A stretch of DNA of 64,000 nucleotides from Paraburkholderia gardini (GTDB lineage Bacteria > Pseudomonadota > Gammaproteobacteria > Burkholderiales > Burkholderiaceae), in the NCBI RefSeq assembly GCF_907164575.1, contig NZ_CAJQYY010000031.1, forward strand, positions 1 to 64,000, in the 5' to 3' direction. Shown here in pieces: positions 44,643 to 53,889 of the stretch. Positions within the stretch are counted from its first letter, which is position 1; each line of letters begins with the position of its first letter. The translations under genes and the position numbers were made by a program. The notes beneath the pieces were generated by a model, which saw nothing but the letters and a program-made list of their open reading frames with translations, had not been told where the DNA came from and searched no databases.

Positions 44643-45461
44643 ATGTACGAGACCACCTACCTTCGGGCAAGCTCACTGGACGAAGCGCTCGCCTGGCTGC
44701 GCGAACATGAGGAAGCCCGCCCGCTGTCCGGCGGCATGACGCTGATCCCCACCCTCAAGCAGCGGCTCGCGGCGCCCTCGCATCTGCTCGATCTCACGCG
44801 GATCGAGGCGTTGCGCGGCATCAGCGTCGCCAGTGGCGTGCTGCGGGTCGGCGCGCTGACGAAACATGCCGAAGTCGCGGCTTCGCCAGTGGTCGCCGCG
44901 GCGATCCCGGCGCTCGCGCAACTGGCCAGTGTGATCGCCGATCCCCAGGTGCGCAATCGCGGGACGATGGGCGGCTCGGTCGCGAACAACGATCCGGCAG
45001 CAGACTACCCGTCGGCGGTGCTGGCGCTCGATGCCGGGGTGGTCACTTCAGCGCGGCGCGTCGCCGCCGACGATTTCTTCGTCGACACCTTCGAAACCGT
45101 GCTCGGTGCCGATGAACTGGTGACGGCGCTCGAGTTCGCGATCCCGTTGCGTGCCGCCTACGCAAAGTTTCGCCAGCCGGCTTCGGGTTATGCCGTGGTC
45201 GGCGTTTTTATCGCGCAGTACGCCGATGCGGTGCGCGTTGCCGTGACCGGCGCGGGCGCTTCGGTGTTCCGCTGGTCTGACGCCGAAGCGGCACTGTCGG
45301 CTGATCTGTCGGAAGCGTCGCTGGCCCCGCTCAAGGTCGACCCGTCGACGCTGCCCGACGACGACAACGCCTCCGCCGCGTATCGCGCGCATCTGATCGA
45401 AACCTACACACATCGCGCCTTACAGGCGCTGCTCGCGCAATCGTTGCGCCAGCCCGCTTAA
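44643..45461 (+). CDS. Molybdenum hydroxylase FAD subunit (CoxM/XDH medium type)
   Basis: A 272-residue FAD-binding subunit of a xanthine-dehydrogenase-family enzyme. The FAD motifs are RPLSGGMTLIPTLKQR and RNRGTMGGSVANNDPAADYP. It would carry electrons from the iron-sulfur subunit to NAD or another acceptor. GGAGA precedes the ATG. The order FAD subunit, CoxG, iron-sulfur, large subunit is compact and co-directional. Confidence 0.92.
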   Translation: MYETTYLRASSLDEALAWLREHEEARPLSGGMTLIPTLKQRLAAPSHLLDLTRIEALRGISVASGVLRVGALTKHAEVAASPVVAAAIPALAQLASVIADPQVRNRGTMGGSVANNDPAADYPSAVLALDAGVVTSARRVAADDFFVDTFETVLGADELVTALEFAIPLRAAYAKFRQPASGYAVVGVFIAQYADAVRVAVTGAGASVFRWSDAEAALSADLSEASLAPLKVDPSTLPDDDNASAAYRAHLIETYTHRALQALLAQSLRQPA

Positions 45462-45477
45462 TTCAGGAGACACAAGG

Positions 45478-45945
45478 ATGGAATTCACCGGATCGCAGAC
45501 CATCGCCGCATCGCGCGAAGCGGTATGGAAAGGATTGAACGACGCGGCCGTGCTGCAGGCATGCGTGCCCGGCTGCGAGGCGTTCACGGCGGACAGCGAC
45601 GACGAGTTCAAGGCCGTCGTGGTCGCGTCGGTCGGCCCCGTCAAGGCCCGCTTCAAGGGCACGCTGCTGCTTTCCGAACGCGATGCGCCGAACGGCTACC
45701 GGATCGTCGGTCAGGGCGAAGGCGGCATTGCCGGTTTCGGCAAGATGACCGCGGCCGTGATGCTCGCCGACGCGCAGGAAGGCGGCACCCTGCTCACCTA
45801 CGTCGCCGAGGCGCAGGTCGGCGGCAAGCTCGCGCAGATCGGCTCGCGGCTCGTCACATCGGTCGCGAACAAGCTGGCGAGCGAGTTCTTCAAGCGCTTC
45901 AACGCCACGCTGAGCGCGCCGGCGGATGCCGTCGACGCGCAGTGA
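45478..45945 (+). CDS. CoxG-like SRPBCC protein
   Basis: A 155-residue protein of the carbon-monoxide-dehydrogenase subunit G family: REAVWKGLNDAAVLQACVPG at the N terminus and GKLAQIGSRLVTSVANKLA near the end. CoxG helps recruit CO dehydrogenase to the membrane in Oligotropha. Homologues accompany many other molybdenum hydroxylases. It lies between the FAD and iron-sulfur subunits, 16 bases after the former. Confidence 0.88.
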   Translation: MEFTGSQTIAASREAVWKGLNDAAVLQACVPGCEAFTADSDDEFKAVVVASVGPVKARFKGTLLLSERDAPNGYRIVGQGEGGIAGFGKMTAAVMLADAQEGGTLLTYVAEAQVGGKLAQIGSRLVTSVANKLASEFFKRFNATLSAPADAVDAQ

Positions 45946-46004
45946 GCTTTGTTCCGGCGTGCCGCTGCGTGCGCGCGTCCGGACGACACAGAACAGGGTG
46001 AACC

Positions 46005-46514
46005 ATGGTTGAAGTCCAATTGCAGGTCAACGGCGTCGAAGTCCGGCGCGAAGTGCCCGACCACACGCTGCTGGTCGAATTTCTGCGCGAGACGCTGCGT
46101 CTTACCGGCACGCACGTCGGCTGCGACACGAGCCAGTGCGGCGCATGCACGGTCAATCTCGACGGCGTGTCGGTGAAGTCGTGCACGGTACTGGCCGCCC
46201 AGGCGAGCGGCGGCACGGTCGCGACCGTGGAAGGATTGCGCGCGAGCGCTGGCAGGACACTCCATCCGGTACAGAACGCGTTCGTTCAGTGTCACGGATT
46301 GCAATGCGGCTTCTGCACGCCCGGCATGATCATGTCCGCCGATTTCTATCTGCGCGAGGTACCCGCGCTCGACGACGAGAGCATCTGTCACGCGCTCGAA
46401 GGCAACATCTGCCGCTGTACCGGCTATGTCAACATCGTCGAGGCGGTGCGTCACGCCGCCCGCGAGATGTATCCGGAACTGGTTGGCACGCAGCAGGAGG
46501 GCCAGCACTCATGA
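46005..46514 (+). CDS. Molybdenum hydroxylase 2Fe-2S subunit
   Basis: A 169-residue iron-sulfur subunit. The plant-ferredoxin-type cluster is held by Cys40, Cys45, Cys48 and Cys60 (GCDTSQCGACTV and SC), the second cluster by Cys101, Cys104, Cys136 and Cys138 (QCGFCTPGM and ICRCTGY). It transfers electrons from molybdenum to FAD. Its stop overlaps the large-subunit start by four bases. Confidence 0.95.
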   Translation: MVEVQLQVNGVEVRREVPDHTLLVEFLRETLRLTGTHVGCDTSQCGACTVNLDGVSVKSCTVLAAQASGGTVATVEGLRASAGRTLHPVQNAFVQCHGLQCGFCTPGMIMSADFYLREVPALDDESICHALEGNICRCTGYVNIVEAVRHAAREMYPELVGTQQEGQHS

Positions 46515-48847
46515 TCGGCAAACCGATACCGCGCGTCGAAGACCTTCGCTTCGTGACCGGCAAGGGCCAGTACACCGACGATCTGCACGTCGACGGCCAG
46601 CTATACGCGGCCTTCCTGCGTTCGCCGCACGCCCATGCGGCGCTGCGCTCGGTCGACGTCTCGGCCGCTCGCGAAGCACCCGGCGTGATCGCTGTATTGC
46701 TCGGCCAGGACTATCTCGACGACGGCTTCCAGGGTGTCGACCACGTACCCAATCCGGTCGACGCGGTGGATGCGACCAGGAAGGCGTTCCTGACTTCGCT
46801 GACCGGTTCGATCTTCAATCAATTCCATATCCCGTTGCCGGTCGACCGTGTTCGCTACGTCGGCGAGGCGATCGCGATGGTGATCGCCGAAACGCAGCTG
46901 CAGGCGCGCAACGCGACAGAACTGATCGAGGTCGATTACGACGCGCTCGACGCTGTCGTCAACGGCGCCGATGCGATGCGCGACGACGCCCCGCAGCTAT
47001 GGGAAGGCGCGCCCGGCAATCTGTGCTTTCAGACCCAGATCGGCGAGCGCGAGACCGCACGCGCGATTCTGGCGAACGCCCATCACGTGGTGCGGCGCGA
47101 GTTTCATCACAGTCGCGTCGTCAACTGCCAGATGGAGCCGCGCAGCGCGATCGGCGCGTACGACGCGCAGACCGATGCGTACACGCTGATTTCGGGCAGC
47201 CAGGGTGCGGTGCGCCAGAAGCTGTGCCTCGCGGCCGCGCTGAAGGTGCCGCCGTCGCAGGTGCGCGTGGTGTGCCCCGACACTGGCGGCGGTTTCGGCC
47301 CGCGCTCGTTCATCTATGTCGAGCAGCTCGCGGTGGTATGGGCCGCGCGCCGCGTGGGACGCCCCGTCAAATGGACGAGCGATCGCAGCGAAGCGTTCCT
47401 GTCCGACTATCAGGGCCGCGACGCGATCATCCGCTCGGCAATCGGCTTTTCGAAGGACGGCCGCATTCTGGCTATCGACAACGAATGGATCGGCAACGTC
47501 GGCGCGCATACCGTGTCGTACGTGCCGATGTCGAACGGCACGCGCATCATGACGACCGTCTACGATGTGCCGGTCGCGGCGGTCCATGTGAGCGCGGTGC
47601 TGACCAACACCGTGCCGACCGCGCCGTATCGCGGCGCGGGGCGCCCCGAAGCGACCCACGTGATGGAGCGCATGCTCGATCTCGCGGCGGACGAACTGGG
47701 CCTCGGGCGCGCCGAGATCCGCCGCCGCAATCTGGTTTCGCATGACAAGCTGCCGTACCTCAGCCCGATGGGCCTGACCTACGACAGCGGCGAGTTCGCG
47801 CGCAACATGGAACGCGCGCTCGTGCTCGCGGAGTGGGACAGCTTCGAGGCGCGGCGCGCGGCCTCGCATGCGAACGGCAAACTGCGCGGCATCGGCCTCG
47901 CGAATTACATCGAGTCGCCGGTCGGCGCGCCGCGCGAGCGCATCGAACTGACCGTGCTGCCGGACGGCCGCGTCGATATCGTGTCGGGCACGCAATCGAC
48001 CGGCCAGGGCCACGAAACCACCTTCGCGCAGGTGATCGCGCAACATCTGGGCGTGCCGATGCAGGCCGTGACGCTGCGCACCGGCGACACCGCGTTCGTG
48101 AGCGTCGGCGGCGGCAGCCACTCGGACCGCAGCATGCGGCTCGGCGGCATGCTGCTCGTCGACACCGCCGCGCAGATCGTCGCGACCGGCAAGCGCGTCG
48201 CCGCCGTGCTGTTCGGCACGACACCGGAACAGATCCGGTTCGCCGACGGCGATTTTGTCGATGACGCATCGGCGCGCCGCATCGGCCTTTTCGACGTAGC
48301 CGGCCAGATCGCCAGCGACGGCCTGCCCGGCGACGCCGCGACGAGGAAGCTCCATGCCGCGGCCGAGGTCAACGCGCGCGTGCCCGCGCACCCGACCGGC
48401 GCGGCGGTCTGCGAACTCGAAGTCGATCCGGACACCGGCATCGTCACGCTGCTCAACTACACCTCGGTCGACGACGTCGGCCAGCCGATCAATCCGCTGA
48501 TCGTCGAAGGCCAGGTGCATGGCGGCCTCGCGCAGGGCATCGGCCAGGCGCTGTCCGAGGGGTGCTATCTGGACCGCGAGACGGGCCAGGTGCTGACCGG
48601 CTCCTACATGGATTACGGCATGCCGCGCGCCGGCGCGGTGCCGCCGCTGCGCGTCGAATTGACCGAAGACCCGACGCACGGCAATCCGCTGCGCGTGAAG
48701 GGCGGCGGCGAAAGCGGCATCACGCCCGCCACCGCCACGATCTTCAATGCGCTCGCCGATGCCCTCAGGGAATCCGGCAAGGAAGAACTCGCGATGCCCG
48801 CCACCCCCAAGGTGGTCTGGGAATTTATCCACCGGCCCGCAGCCTGA
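46511..48847 (+). CDS. Molybdenum hydroxylase large (molybdopterin) subunit
   Basis: A 778-residue catalytic subunit of a xanthine-dehydrogenase-family enzyme. The start PIPRVEDLRFVTGKGQYTDD, CPDTGGGFGPR, and the catalytic glutamate near residue 734 in KGGGESGI are present. The CO dehydrogenase signature AYRCSFR is absent; the equivalent is APYRGAGRPEA, so this is not a form I CO dehydrogenase. Enzymes of this group hydroxylate N-heterocycles, aldehydes or aromatic acyl compounds with water as oxygen donor. Context of UbiD, a flavin monooxygenase and AAHS transporters points to an aromatic or heteroaromatic acid. The substrate is undetermined. Confidence 0.9.
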   Translation: MIGKPIPRVEDLRFVTGKGQYTDDLHVDGQLYAAFLRSPHAHAALRSVDVSAAREAPGVIAVLLGQDYLDDGFQGVDHVPNPVDAVDATRKAFLTSLTGSIFNQFHIPLPVDRVRYVGEAIAMVIAETQLQARNATELIEVDYDALDAVVNGADAMRDDAPQLWEGAPGNLCFQTQIGERETARAILANAHHVVRREFHHSRVVNCQMEPRSAIGAYDAQTDAYTLISGSQGAVRQKLCLAAALKVPPSQVRVVCPDTGGGFGPRSFIYVEQLAVVWAARRVGRPVKWTSDRSEAFLSDYQGRDAIIRSAIGFSKDGRILAIDNEWIGNVGAHTVSYVPMSNGTRIMTTVYDVPVAAVHVSAVLTNTVPTAPYRGAGRPEATHVMERMLDLAADELGLGRAEIRRRNLVSHDKLPYLSPMGLTYDSGEFARNMERALVLAEWDSFEARRAASHANGKLRGIGLANYIESPVGAPRERIELTVLPDGRVDIVSGTQSTGQGHETTFAQVIAQHLGVPMQAVTLRTGDTAFVSVGGGSHSDRSMRLGGMLLVDTAAQIVATGKRVAAVLFGTTPEQIRFADGDFVDDASARRIGLFDVAGQIASDGLPGDAATRKLHAAAEVNARVPAHPTGAAVCELEVDPDTGIVTLLNYTSVDDVGQPINPLIVEGQVHGGLAQGIGQALSEGCYLDRETGQVLTGSYMDYGMPRAGAVPPLRVELTEDPTHGNPLRVKGGGESGITPATATIFNALADALRESGKEELAMPATPKVVWEFIHRPAA

Positions 48848-48858
48848 AGGAATCCGTC

Positions 48859-49584
48859 ATGTCTACTGAATTCGTTGCCATCCATCGAAACGGCCCACTC
48901 GTCGAAATCGTGCTCGACCGTCCGGAGAACGGCAATCTGATCAACGCGGAAATGAGCGATGCGATCATCGCGGCCGTCTCGTCGCTCGACGACGAGGTGA
49001 AGCTCGTGCGTATCGGCAGCAGCGGCGCCGACTTCTGCAAGGGCCGCCAGTCGCCGATGCCGGCCGCCGACGCAAAGCCTTCCGCGGAAACGCTGCGCCG
49101 CGTGGTCGCCGCCCCGCCGCTCGCACTCTACGATGCGCTCAAGGCGGTGCGCGTGCCGGTGATATCGGTGGTGCGCGGCGCGGCGCTCGGCGTCGGCTGT
49201 GCACTCGCCGGCGTGTGCGACGTCGTACTTGCGGCCGACGATGCCGTGTTCCAGATTCCCGAGATGGAGCGCGATATTCCACCGACGCTCGTCATGTCCG
49301 CGCTGATCGGCCGCGTGCCGGTGAAAACCGTCGCGCACATGGTCCTGAGCCGCCAGCGGCTGTCCGCCGCCGAGGCGCTGCAGGCCGGGCTCGTGAGCCG
49401 CATCGTGCCGGCGGCGAGCCTCGACGCCGAGGCGAACGCGCTCACGCAGACACTGCTCGGCTGCAGCGCGGTGACGCTGCGCGCGGTCAAGCAGTTCCTG
49501 CATCTCGCACCGGAGATGTCCGCCACCGGCGCGAGCGGCTTCGCCGCGCATCTGGCGGCCACCGCGTTGTCGGCCCGCTTCTGA
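48859..49584 (+). CDS. Enoyl-CoA hydratase/isomerase-family protein
   Basis: A 241-residue crotonase-fold protein. The start VEIVLDRPENGNLINAEM and the oxyanion region RGAALGVGCALAGVCDVVLA fit the family. The usual glutamate pair is only partly clear (FQIPEMERDIPP), so hydratase activity is not assured; hydrolases and isomerases share the fold. No CoA ligase for an aromatic acid is in the island, so the source of a CoA thioester is unclear. It follows the molybdenum subunit by 11 bases. Confidence 0.83.
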   Translation: MSTEFVAIHRNGPLVEIVLDRPENGNLINAEMSDAIIAAVSSLDDEVKLVRIGSSGADFCKGRQSPMPAADAKPSAETLRRVVAAPPLALYDALKAVRVPVISVVRGAALGVGCALAGVCDVVLAADDAVFQIPEMERDIPPTLVMSALIGRVPVKTVAHMVLSRQRLSAAEALQAGLVSRIVPAASLDAEANALTQTLLGCSAVTLRAVKQFLHLAPEMSATGASGFAAHLAATALSARF

Positions 49585-49696
49585 TTGCCCGCTTCTGATT
49601 GAATGAGCCAGCGGCGCGCGCCACGCGGACCGCCGCCTCCGAAACGACGATCCATCGACTACAACACCGCGCGACACGTTGCGCGAGGAGCCCAGA

Positions 49697-51262
49697 TTGA
49701 GACCCAGGACAACGATCCCCTCCACCGCGGAAGGTACACCCGCCCCCGACCTCGAACAGTTCCGCCTGCGACGTTTTCTCGAATCGCTCGACGATACCGA
49801 ACTCGAACGCCATGCAGCGCCGGTCGATCTCGCGGACATTGCCGCGATCATGGAAGGCAACCCGCGCGCGATCTGGTTCGAGCGGCCGTCCGGCGGCACG
49901 ACGTCGCTCGCCGGCAGCGTCGCCGCGAGCCGCTCGCGGCTTGCAAAGGCATTCGACACGACCCCGCAGCGTCTGCTCGAAACGGTACGTGAACGGCTGC
50001 GCGTGAAGGGCAAGCTCGTCGAGGTGAGCCGCGACGAAGCGCCGGTCCAGCAGGTCGTGCTGACCGGCGACGACTGCGACTTCACCGCGCTGCCCGTGCA
50101 TCTGCAACACGACCTGGACGGCGCGCCGTACATCTCGGCGTCGATCGACTTCGCGGTCGATCCGGAAACCGGCTGGACCAACGTCGGCATCCGCCGGCTG
50201 ATGCTGCGCGGTCGCCGCACGGCCGGCATCGACCTCGTCGCGCCGTCCGACCTGCGCGCGATCGCCATCGCGCACGCGAAACGCGGCGAGCGCACGCCGA
50301 TCGCATTCGCGGTGGGCACGCACCCGATCGACCACGTCGGCGCGACGATGCGCATTCCGACCGACGAACTGGAACTCGTCGCCGCGCTGCGCGGCACGCC
50401 GATGGGCGTCGTCAAATGCGTGACGAACGACCTGCTCGTTCCCGCCGACGCCGAATTCATTCTCGAAGGCTATCTGGACGAGCGCGGCCACGTCGAACCG
50501 GAAGGCCCGTACGGCGAGTTCCTCGGCTACTACGGCGGCGTGAAGACGAACCCGGTGTTCCATCTGACCGCGATCACGCACCGGCGCGACGCGGTGTTCC
50601 AGACCTGCACGATCGGCGGCCGCTCGATGGCGCGCACCGATACCGCGCAACTCGCCGCGCTGCGCACTGAAGTCACTGTGTGGCGCGCGCTCGAAACGGC
50701 GGTGCGCGAAGTGAAGGCCGTCTACGCGAACCCGGCGACGGGCGGCATGTTCAACGTGCGCATCGCGATGCAGCAGCGGGTGCCCGGCGAAGCGCGCAAC
50801 GCGATCGCGGCGGTGTTCGCGTCGCTCGCGAACGTGAAGCACGTGTTCGTCGTCGATCCCGACATCGACGTGTTCTCCGACGAGCAGATGGACTGGGCCC
50901 TCGCGACGCGCTTCCAGGCCGACCGCGATCTCGTGCTCCAGGACAGCATGCGCGCGATGCCGCTCGACCCGTCGCTGCTCGGCGCGACGAAAACCGCGAA
51001 AGCCGGCTTCGACCTCACGCTGCCGCTGCTCGCGCCGGGCGCGCAGCGCGATCTCGAACACCGCGTGCCGACGCCGCCGGCCTGGCAGGGCGCGCGCTTC
51101 GATTCGCTCGAAGCAGCGCTCGAACACGGTCCGAAGCGCTTCTCCGAACTGATGGCCGCGACCGGCACGCGCGATGGCCGCGAGGTGGTGCGCTGGCTCG
51201 AGGACATCGCGCGGGAACGCGCGCTCTCGCGCGACGCCGAGGGACGCTACGCGTTCGCCTGA
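49697..51262 (+). CDS. UbiD-family prenyl-FMN-dependent decarboxylase
   Basis: A 521-residue UbiD-type enzyme that decarboxylates an aromatic, heteroaromatic or unsaturated acid. Seen are the substrate-side PEGPYGEFLGYYGG with the acidic residues, the N-terminal GSVAASRSRLAKAF region and VDPDIDVFSDEQMDWALATR, a strongly conserved UbiD segment. It needs prenylated FMN from UbiX (39942-40520). No ATG fits: TTG at 49697 has GAGGAG six bases upstream and is preferred over TTG at 49679. It is the last structural gene of the plus-strand run. Confidence 0.9.
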   Translation: MRPRTTIPSTAEGTPAPDLEQFRLRRFLESLDDTELERHAAPVDLADIAAIMEGNPRAIWFERPSGGTTSLAGSVAASRSRLAKAFDTTPQRLLETVRERLRVKGKLVEVSRDEAPVQQVVLTGDDCDFTALPVHLQHDLDGAPYISASIDFAVDPETGWTNVGIRRLMLRGRRTAGIDLVAPSDLRAIAIAHAKRGERTPIAFAVGTHPIDHVGATMRIPTDELELVAALRGTPMGVVKCVTNDLLVPADAEFILEGYLDERGHVEPEGPYGEFLGYYGGVKTNPVFHLTAITHRRDAVFQTCTIGGRSMARTDTAQLAALRTEVTVWRALETAVREVKAVYANPATGGMFNVRIAMQQRVPGEARNAIAAVFASLANVKHVFVVDPDIDVFSDEQMDWALATRFQADRDLVLQDSMRAMPLDPSLLGATKTAKAGFDLTLPLLAPGAQRDLEHRVPTPPAWQGARFDSLEAALEHGPKRFSELMAATGTRDGREVVRWLEDIARERALSRDAEGRYAFA

Positions 51263-51274
51263 CGCGCCGGCAAC

Positions 51275-51346
51275 TGCCGCACGGGCGTCCCGACGTGCGG
51301 CAGCCGCTGCGGCAGACGGGATAGAATCGGGCTTGCCCAAGCCCGA
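51275..51346 (+). repeat. Two hairpins between ubiD-type gene and lysR
   Basis: TGCCGCAC (51275-51282) and GTGCGGCA (51295-51302) form one perfect 8-bp stem 12 bases after the decarboxylase stop. TCGGGCTT and AAGCCCGA (51327-51346) form a second around GCCC, just before the LysR start. Neither has a T run. The first may end the upstream transcript, and the second may be an operator or a 5' leader fold of the regulator. Confidence 0.4.
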
Positions 51347-51367
51347 TACACGAAGGATCTGCTGTCG

Positions 51368-52300
51368 ATGAACCTGTCCCTTAAACAGCTCAAGGTATTT
51401 CTTGGGGTTGCAAACACGTCGAGCTTCACGAAGACCGCACAGAGCATGCATCTGAGCCAGGCGGCGCTCAGTGCGATCATCCGCGAACTGGAAACGCAGT
51501 TGCGGTGCCGGTTGCTCGAACGCACGACACGCACCGTGTCGTTGACCGAGGCGGGCCGCGTGTTCTATCCGACCGCGATGAAGATCGTCGAGACGCTCGA
51601 AAAATCGGTAACCGAACTGAACGAGCTGGGGCGCCAGAAACAATCGTCGTTGTTGCTGGGCTGCACACCGATGATCGCCGCGAGCCTGATGCCGCCGGTG
51701 CTCGCACGCTTCTCGCAGATCTATCCGAACTCGCAGATCGAACTGGTCGACCGGCCGCCGGGCGAACTGGTGCACATGGTCGAGGAAGGGCATCTCGACG
51801 CGGCATTCGGCGTGTTCTTCTCGCAGATCTCCGGCATCGACCGCGTGCCGATCTTTCCGACGCGGTTCGTTGCGGTATCGGCAGACAACGGCGCGCTGCT
51901 CGGCGCGGCCGCAGCGCGCGGCGGCATCCGCTGGACCGCCCTCGAAGGCCTGCCGTTGATCGCACTACCGAAGGACAATCCACTGCAGCGGCTGATCGAA
52001 GCGACGCTCTCGAAAGAGGAAGTGAACGTGAGCCGGCGCATCGTCGTCGGTCATCTTCAGACCGCGATCGCGATGGCGCAGGAAGGGCTCGGCATCGCGA
52101 TCATGCCGTCGTTCTGCAAGCATATCTGCCGGCATTACCGTGTGAGGATCGACGCGATCCGGCCCGAGGTCGCGCTATCGTTCTACCGGATCACGCGAGT
52201 CGGCCGCGATGCACTCGCGGTACTCGACCAGTTCACCGAAATGTTCACCGAAGCCGCGCAGGAACCCGTAGCCGCCATCGCCGACGACGAGCTGGACTGA
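51368..52300 (+). CDS. LysR-family transcriptional regulator of the catabolic island
   Basis: A 310-residue LysR protein. The helix-turn-helix is LKQLKVFLGVANTSSFTKTA with LSQAALSAIIRELE, and the effector domain runs from about residue 92. It lies 106 bases after the decarboxylase on the same strand and is the only regulator inside the island, so it is the natural candidate for binding the GTATT/AATAC cluster before ubiX. Confidence 0.92.
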   Translation: MNLSLKQLKVFLGVANTSSFTKTAQSMHLSQAALSAIIRELETQLRCRLLERTTRTVSLTEAGRVFYPTAMKIVETLEKSVTELNELGRQKQSSLLLGCTPMIAASLMPPVLARFSQIYPNSQIELVDRPPGELVHMVEEGHLDAAFGVFFSQISGIDRVPIFPTRFVAVSADNGALLGAAAARGGIRWTALEGLPLIALPKDNPLQRLIEATLSKEEVNVSRRIVVGHLQTAIAMAQEGLGIAIMPSFCKHICRHYRVRIDAIRPEVALSFYRITRVGRDALAVLDQFTEMFTEAAQEPVAAIADDELD

Positions 52301-52315
52301 GTCACTGGCGGTACG

Positions 52316-53338
52316 TCATGCGGCGCACAACGCATTGACCGACGCGTCGATTTCGCGCGCCGCCTTCGCCCCCTCCACCCGGGACGCCGCCGGCAGCACC
52401 ACGCCGTTCTTCGCGGCGGTCACTTCGGAGAGGATCGAGAGTGCGATTTCGGGCGGCGTACGGCTGCCAATGTAGATACCTGCCGGCCCATGTAACCGCG
52501 CGAGCCCGGCTTCGGTCAAATCAAACTCTTTCAGCCGTTCGCGCCGCGCCGAGTTGTTGCGTCGCGAGCCGAGCGCACCGACGTAGAACGAAGGCGTCTT
52601 CAACGCCTCGATCAATGCGAGATCGTCGAGCTTCGGGTCGTGCGTGAGCGCGATCACCGCGCTGCGCTCGTCAAGCTTCATGCCGAGCACCGTATCGTCG
52701 GGCATCGTGCGAACGAGCGTCGTGCCGGGTACATCCCACGTATCGGCGTATTCCTCGCGCGGGTCGCACACCGTCACCTGATAATCGAGCCCCACCGCAA
52801 TCGACGCCAGATAGCACGACAACTGCCCCGAGCCGATCACCAGCATCCGGTAACGCGGACCGTGTATCGTGACGAACCGCTCGCCGTCGAACGCGACACC
52901 GTCGGTCGCCTGCGCGGCGGACAGCGTCGCGACACCGGTTGCCATGTCGAGTGTGCGAGCAACGAGCTCACCCGCTTCGACGCGACGGCATAGCGCCGAG
53001 ATCCCGCGCGCATCGGACAGCGGTTCGAGCATCAGTTCGATCGTGCCGCCGCACGGCAGGCCGAAACGATGTGCGTCGTCCGCGCTGATGCCATATTTGA
53101 GTGGCTGCGGCCGGTCCGGTGTCACAGCGTGGCGGCGCACGCGGTCGATCAGATCGTCTTCGATGCAGCCACCCGATACTGAGCCCGCCACGAGGCCGTC
53201 GTCGCGAACGACGAGCATCGATCCCTCGGGGCGTGGGGACGAGCCCCACGTCTTCACCACCGTCACCAGCCACGCGCGATGGCCCGCGCCGAGCCAGCGC
53301 ACGCTGGCCTTGAGGACTTCGAGATTCACGCTGTCCAT
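52316..53338 (-). CDS. XdhC/CoxF-family molybdenum enzyme maturation factor
   Basis: A 340-residue XdhC protein. The N-terminal XdhC/CoxI domain has VVKTWGSSPRPEGSMLVV and GSVSGGCIEDDL. The C-terminal Rossmann domain has LVIGSGQLSCYLASIAVGLD and IALTHDPKLDDLALIEAL, GALGSRR. XdhC binds and sulfurates molybdenum cofactor for insertion into xanthine-dehydrogenase-type enzymes, so it supports the neighbouring hydroxylase. Convergent with lysR. Confidence 0.92.
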   Translation of the reverse strand: MDSVNLEVLKASVRWLGAGHRAWLVTVVKTWGSSPRPEGSMLVVRDDGLVAGSVSGGCIEDDLIDRVRRHAVTPDRPQPLKYGISADDAHRFGLPCGGTIELMLEPLSDARGISALCRRVEAGELVARTLDMATGVATLSAAQATDGVAFDGERFVTIHGPRYRMLVIGSGQLSCYLASIAVGLDYQVTVCDPREEYADTWDVPGTTLVRTMPDDTVLGMKLDERSAVIALTHDPKLDDLALIEALKTPSFYVGALGSRRNNSARRERLKEFDLTEAGLARLHGPAGIYIGSRTPPEIALSILSEVTAAKNGVVLPAASRVEGAKAAREIDASVNALCAA

Positions 53339-53889
53339 GATCGTCTCCGGCTGTCGACCGGAGTTGACGCTTTAGCGCGTTACCCTGGTCCCATGCAAGT
53401 TGTTGCGGTCCACGCGGGCAACGCAAGTACACATCGCATCGGCCGACATCGCCGGGAAACGACACAAGGCCAACGACAGCAACAAGCATGAGCGCGGAAT
53501 GAATACCGGACACCACGCGTCCGGGTTTGCCGTCGAGTGTAGAGAAACCGCGTTGCGCGGGGAATCAGCGATTTTCGATCAATCCATCGGGCTGGCCGAT
53601 CAATGCAGCCGGGTCGTCACCGGAAATACATCGCCACAAACATTACAAATCACTTAAATAAATATATCTATATCAATACGAATATTTCATATTGCCGACA
53701 GAAGATCATGCTCGTTTGCATCGAGTACGAATTTACTCGGGGATTACCATGAAAAAGGGGAAGTTGAATCACGCACCCGTTTAACAGCCGGCGTACACTT
53801 TCGCGAAGCCCGCTCCCACGAGGCATGTGAGACACGCCGGAGACCGCGTCGCATGTATGCGGGGTACTGTGGAACAGGAGAACAACGAG
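53339..53889. promoter_or_regulatory. Divergent promoter region of xdhC and an MFS gene, AT-rich
   Basis: No gene seen in about 550 bases. Bases 53630-53760 are markedly AT-rich beside GC-rich flanks. CAATA (53674-53678) and TATTG (53690-53694) form an inverted repeat around 11 bases, matching the LysR ATA-N11-TAT spacing. This is probably the transporter promoter and operator. Confidence 0.45.

Noticed and set aside
46997..48832. A 611-codon minus-strand frame opposite the molybdenum large subunit
   Set aside because: Antisense shadow of a strong gene; low-complexity Arg/Ala/Gly composition and no domain.
44643..48847. Annotation as aerobic CO dehydrogenase (coxMSL)
   Set aside because: The AYRCSFR signature of form I CO dehydrogenase is missing and the setting is aromatic catabolism.
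49487..51793. A 768-codon minus-strand frame across the UbiD-type gene
   Set aside because: Spans two real plus-strand genes and an intergenic region with no recognisable domain, so it is not a gene.
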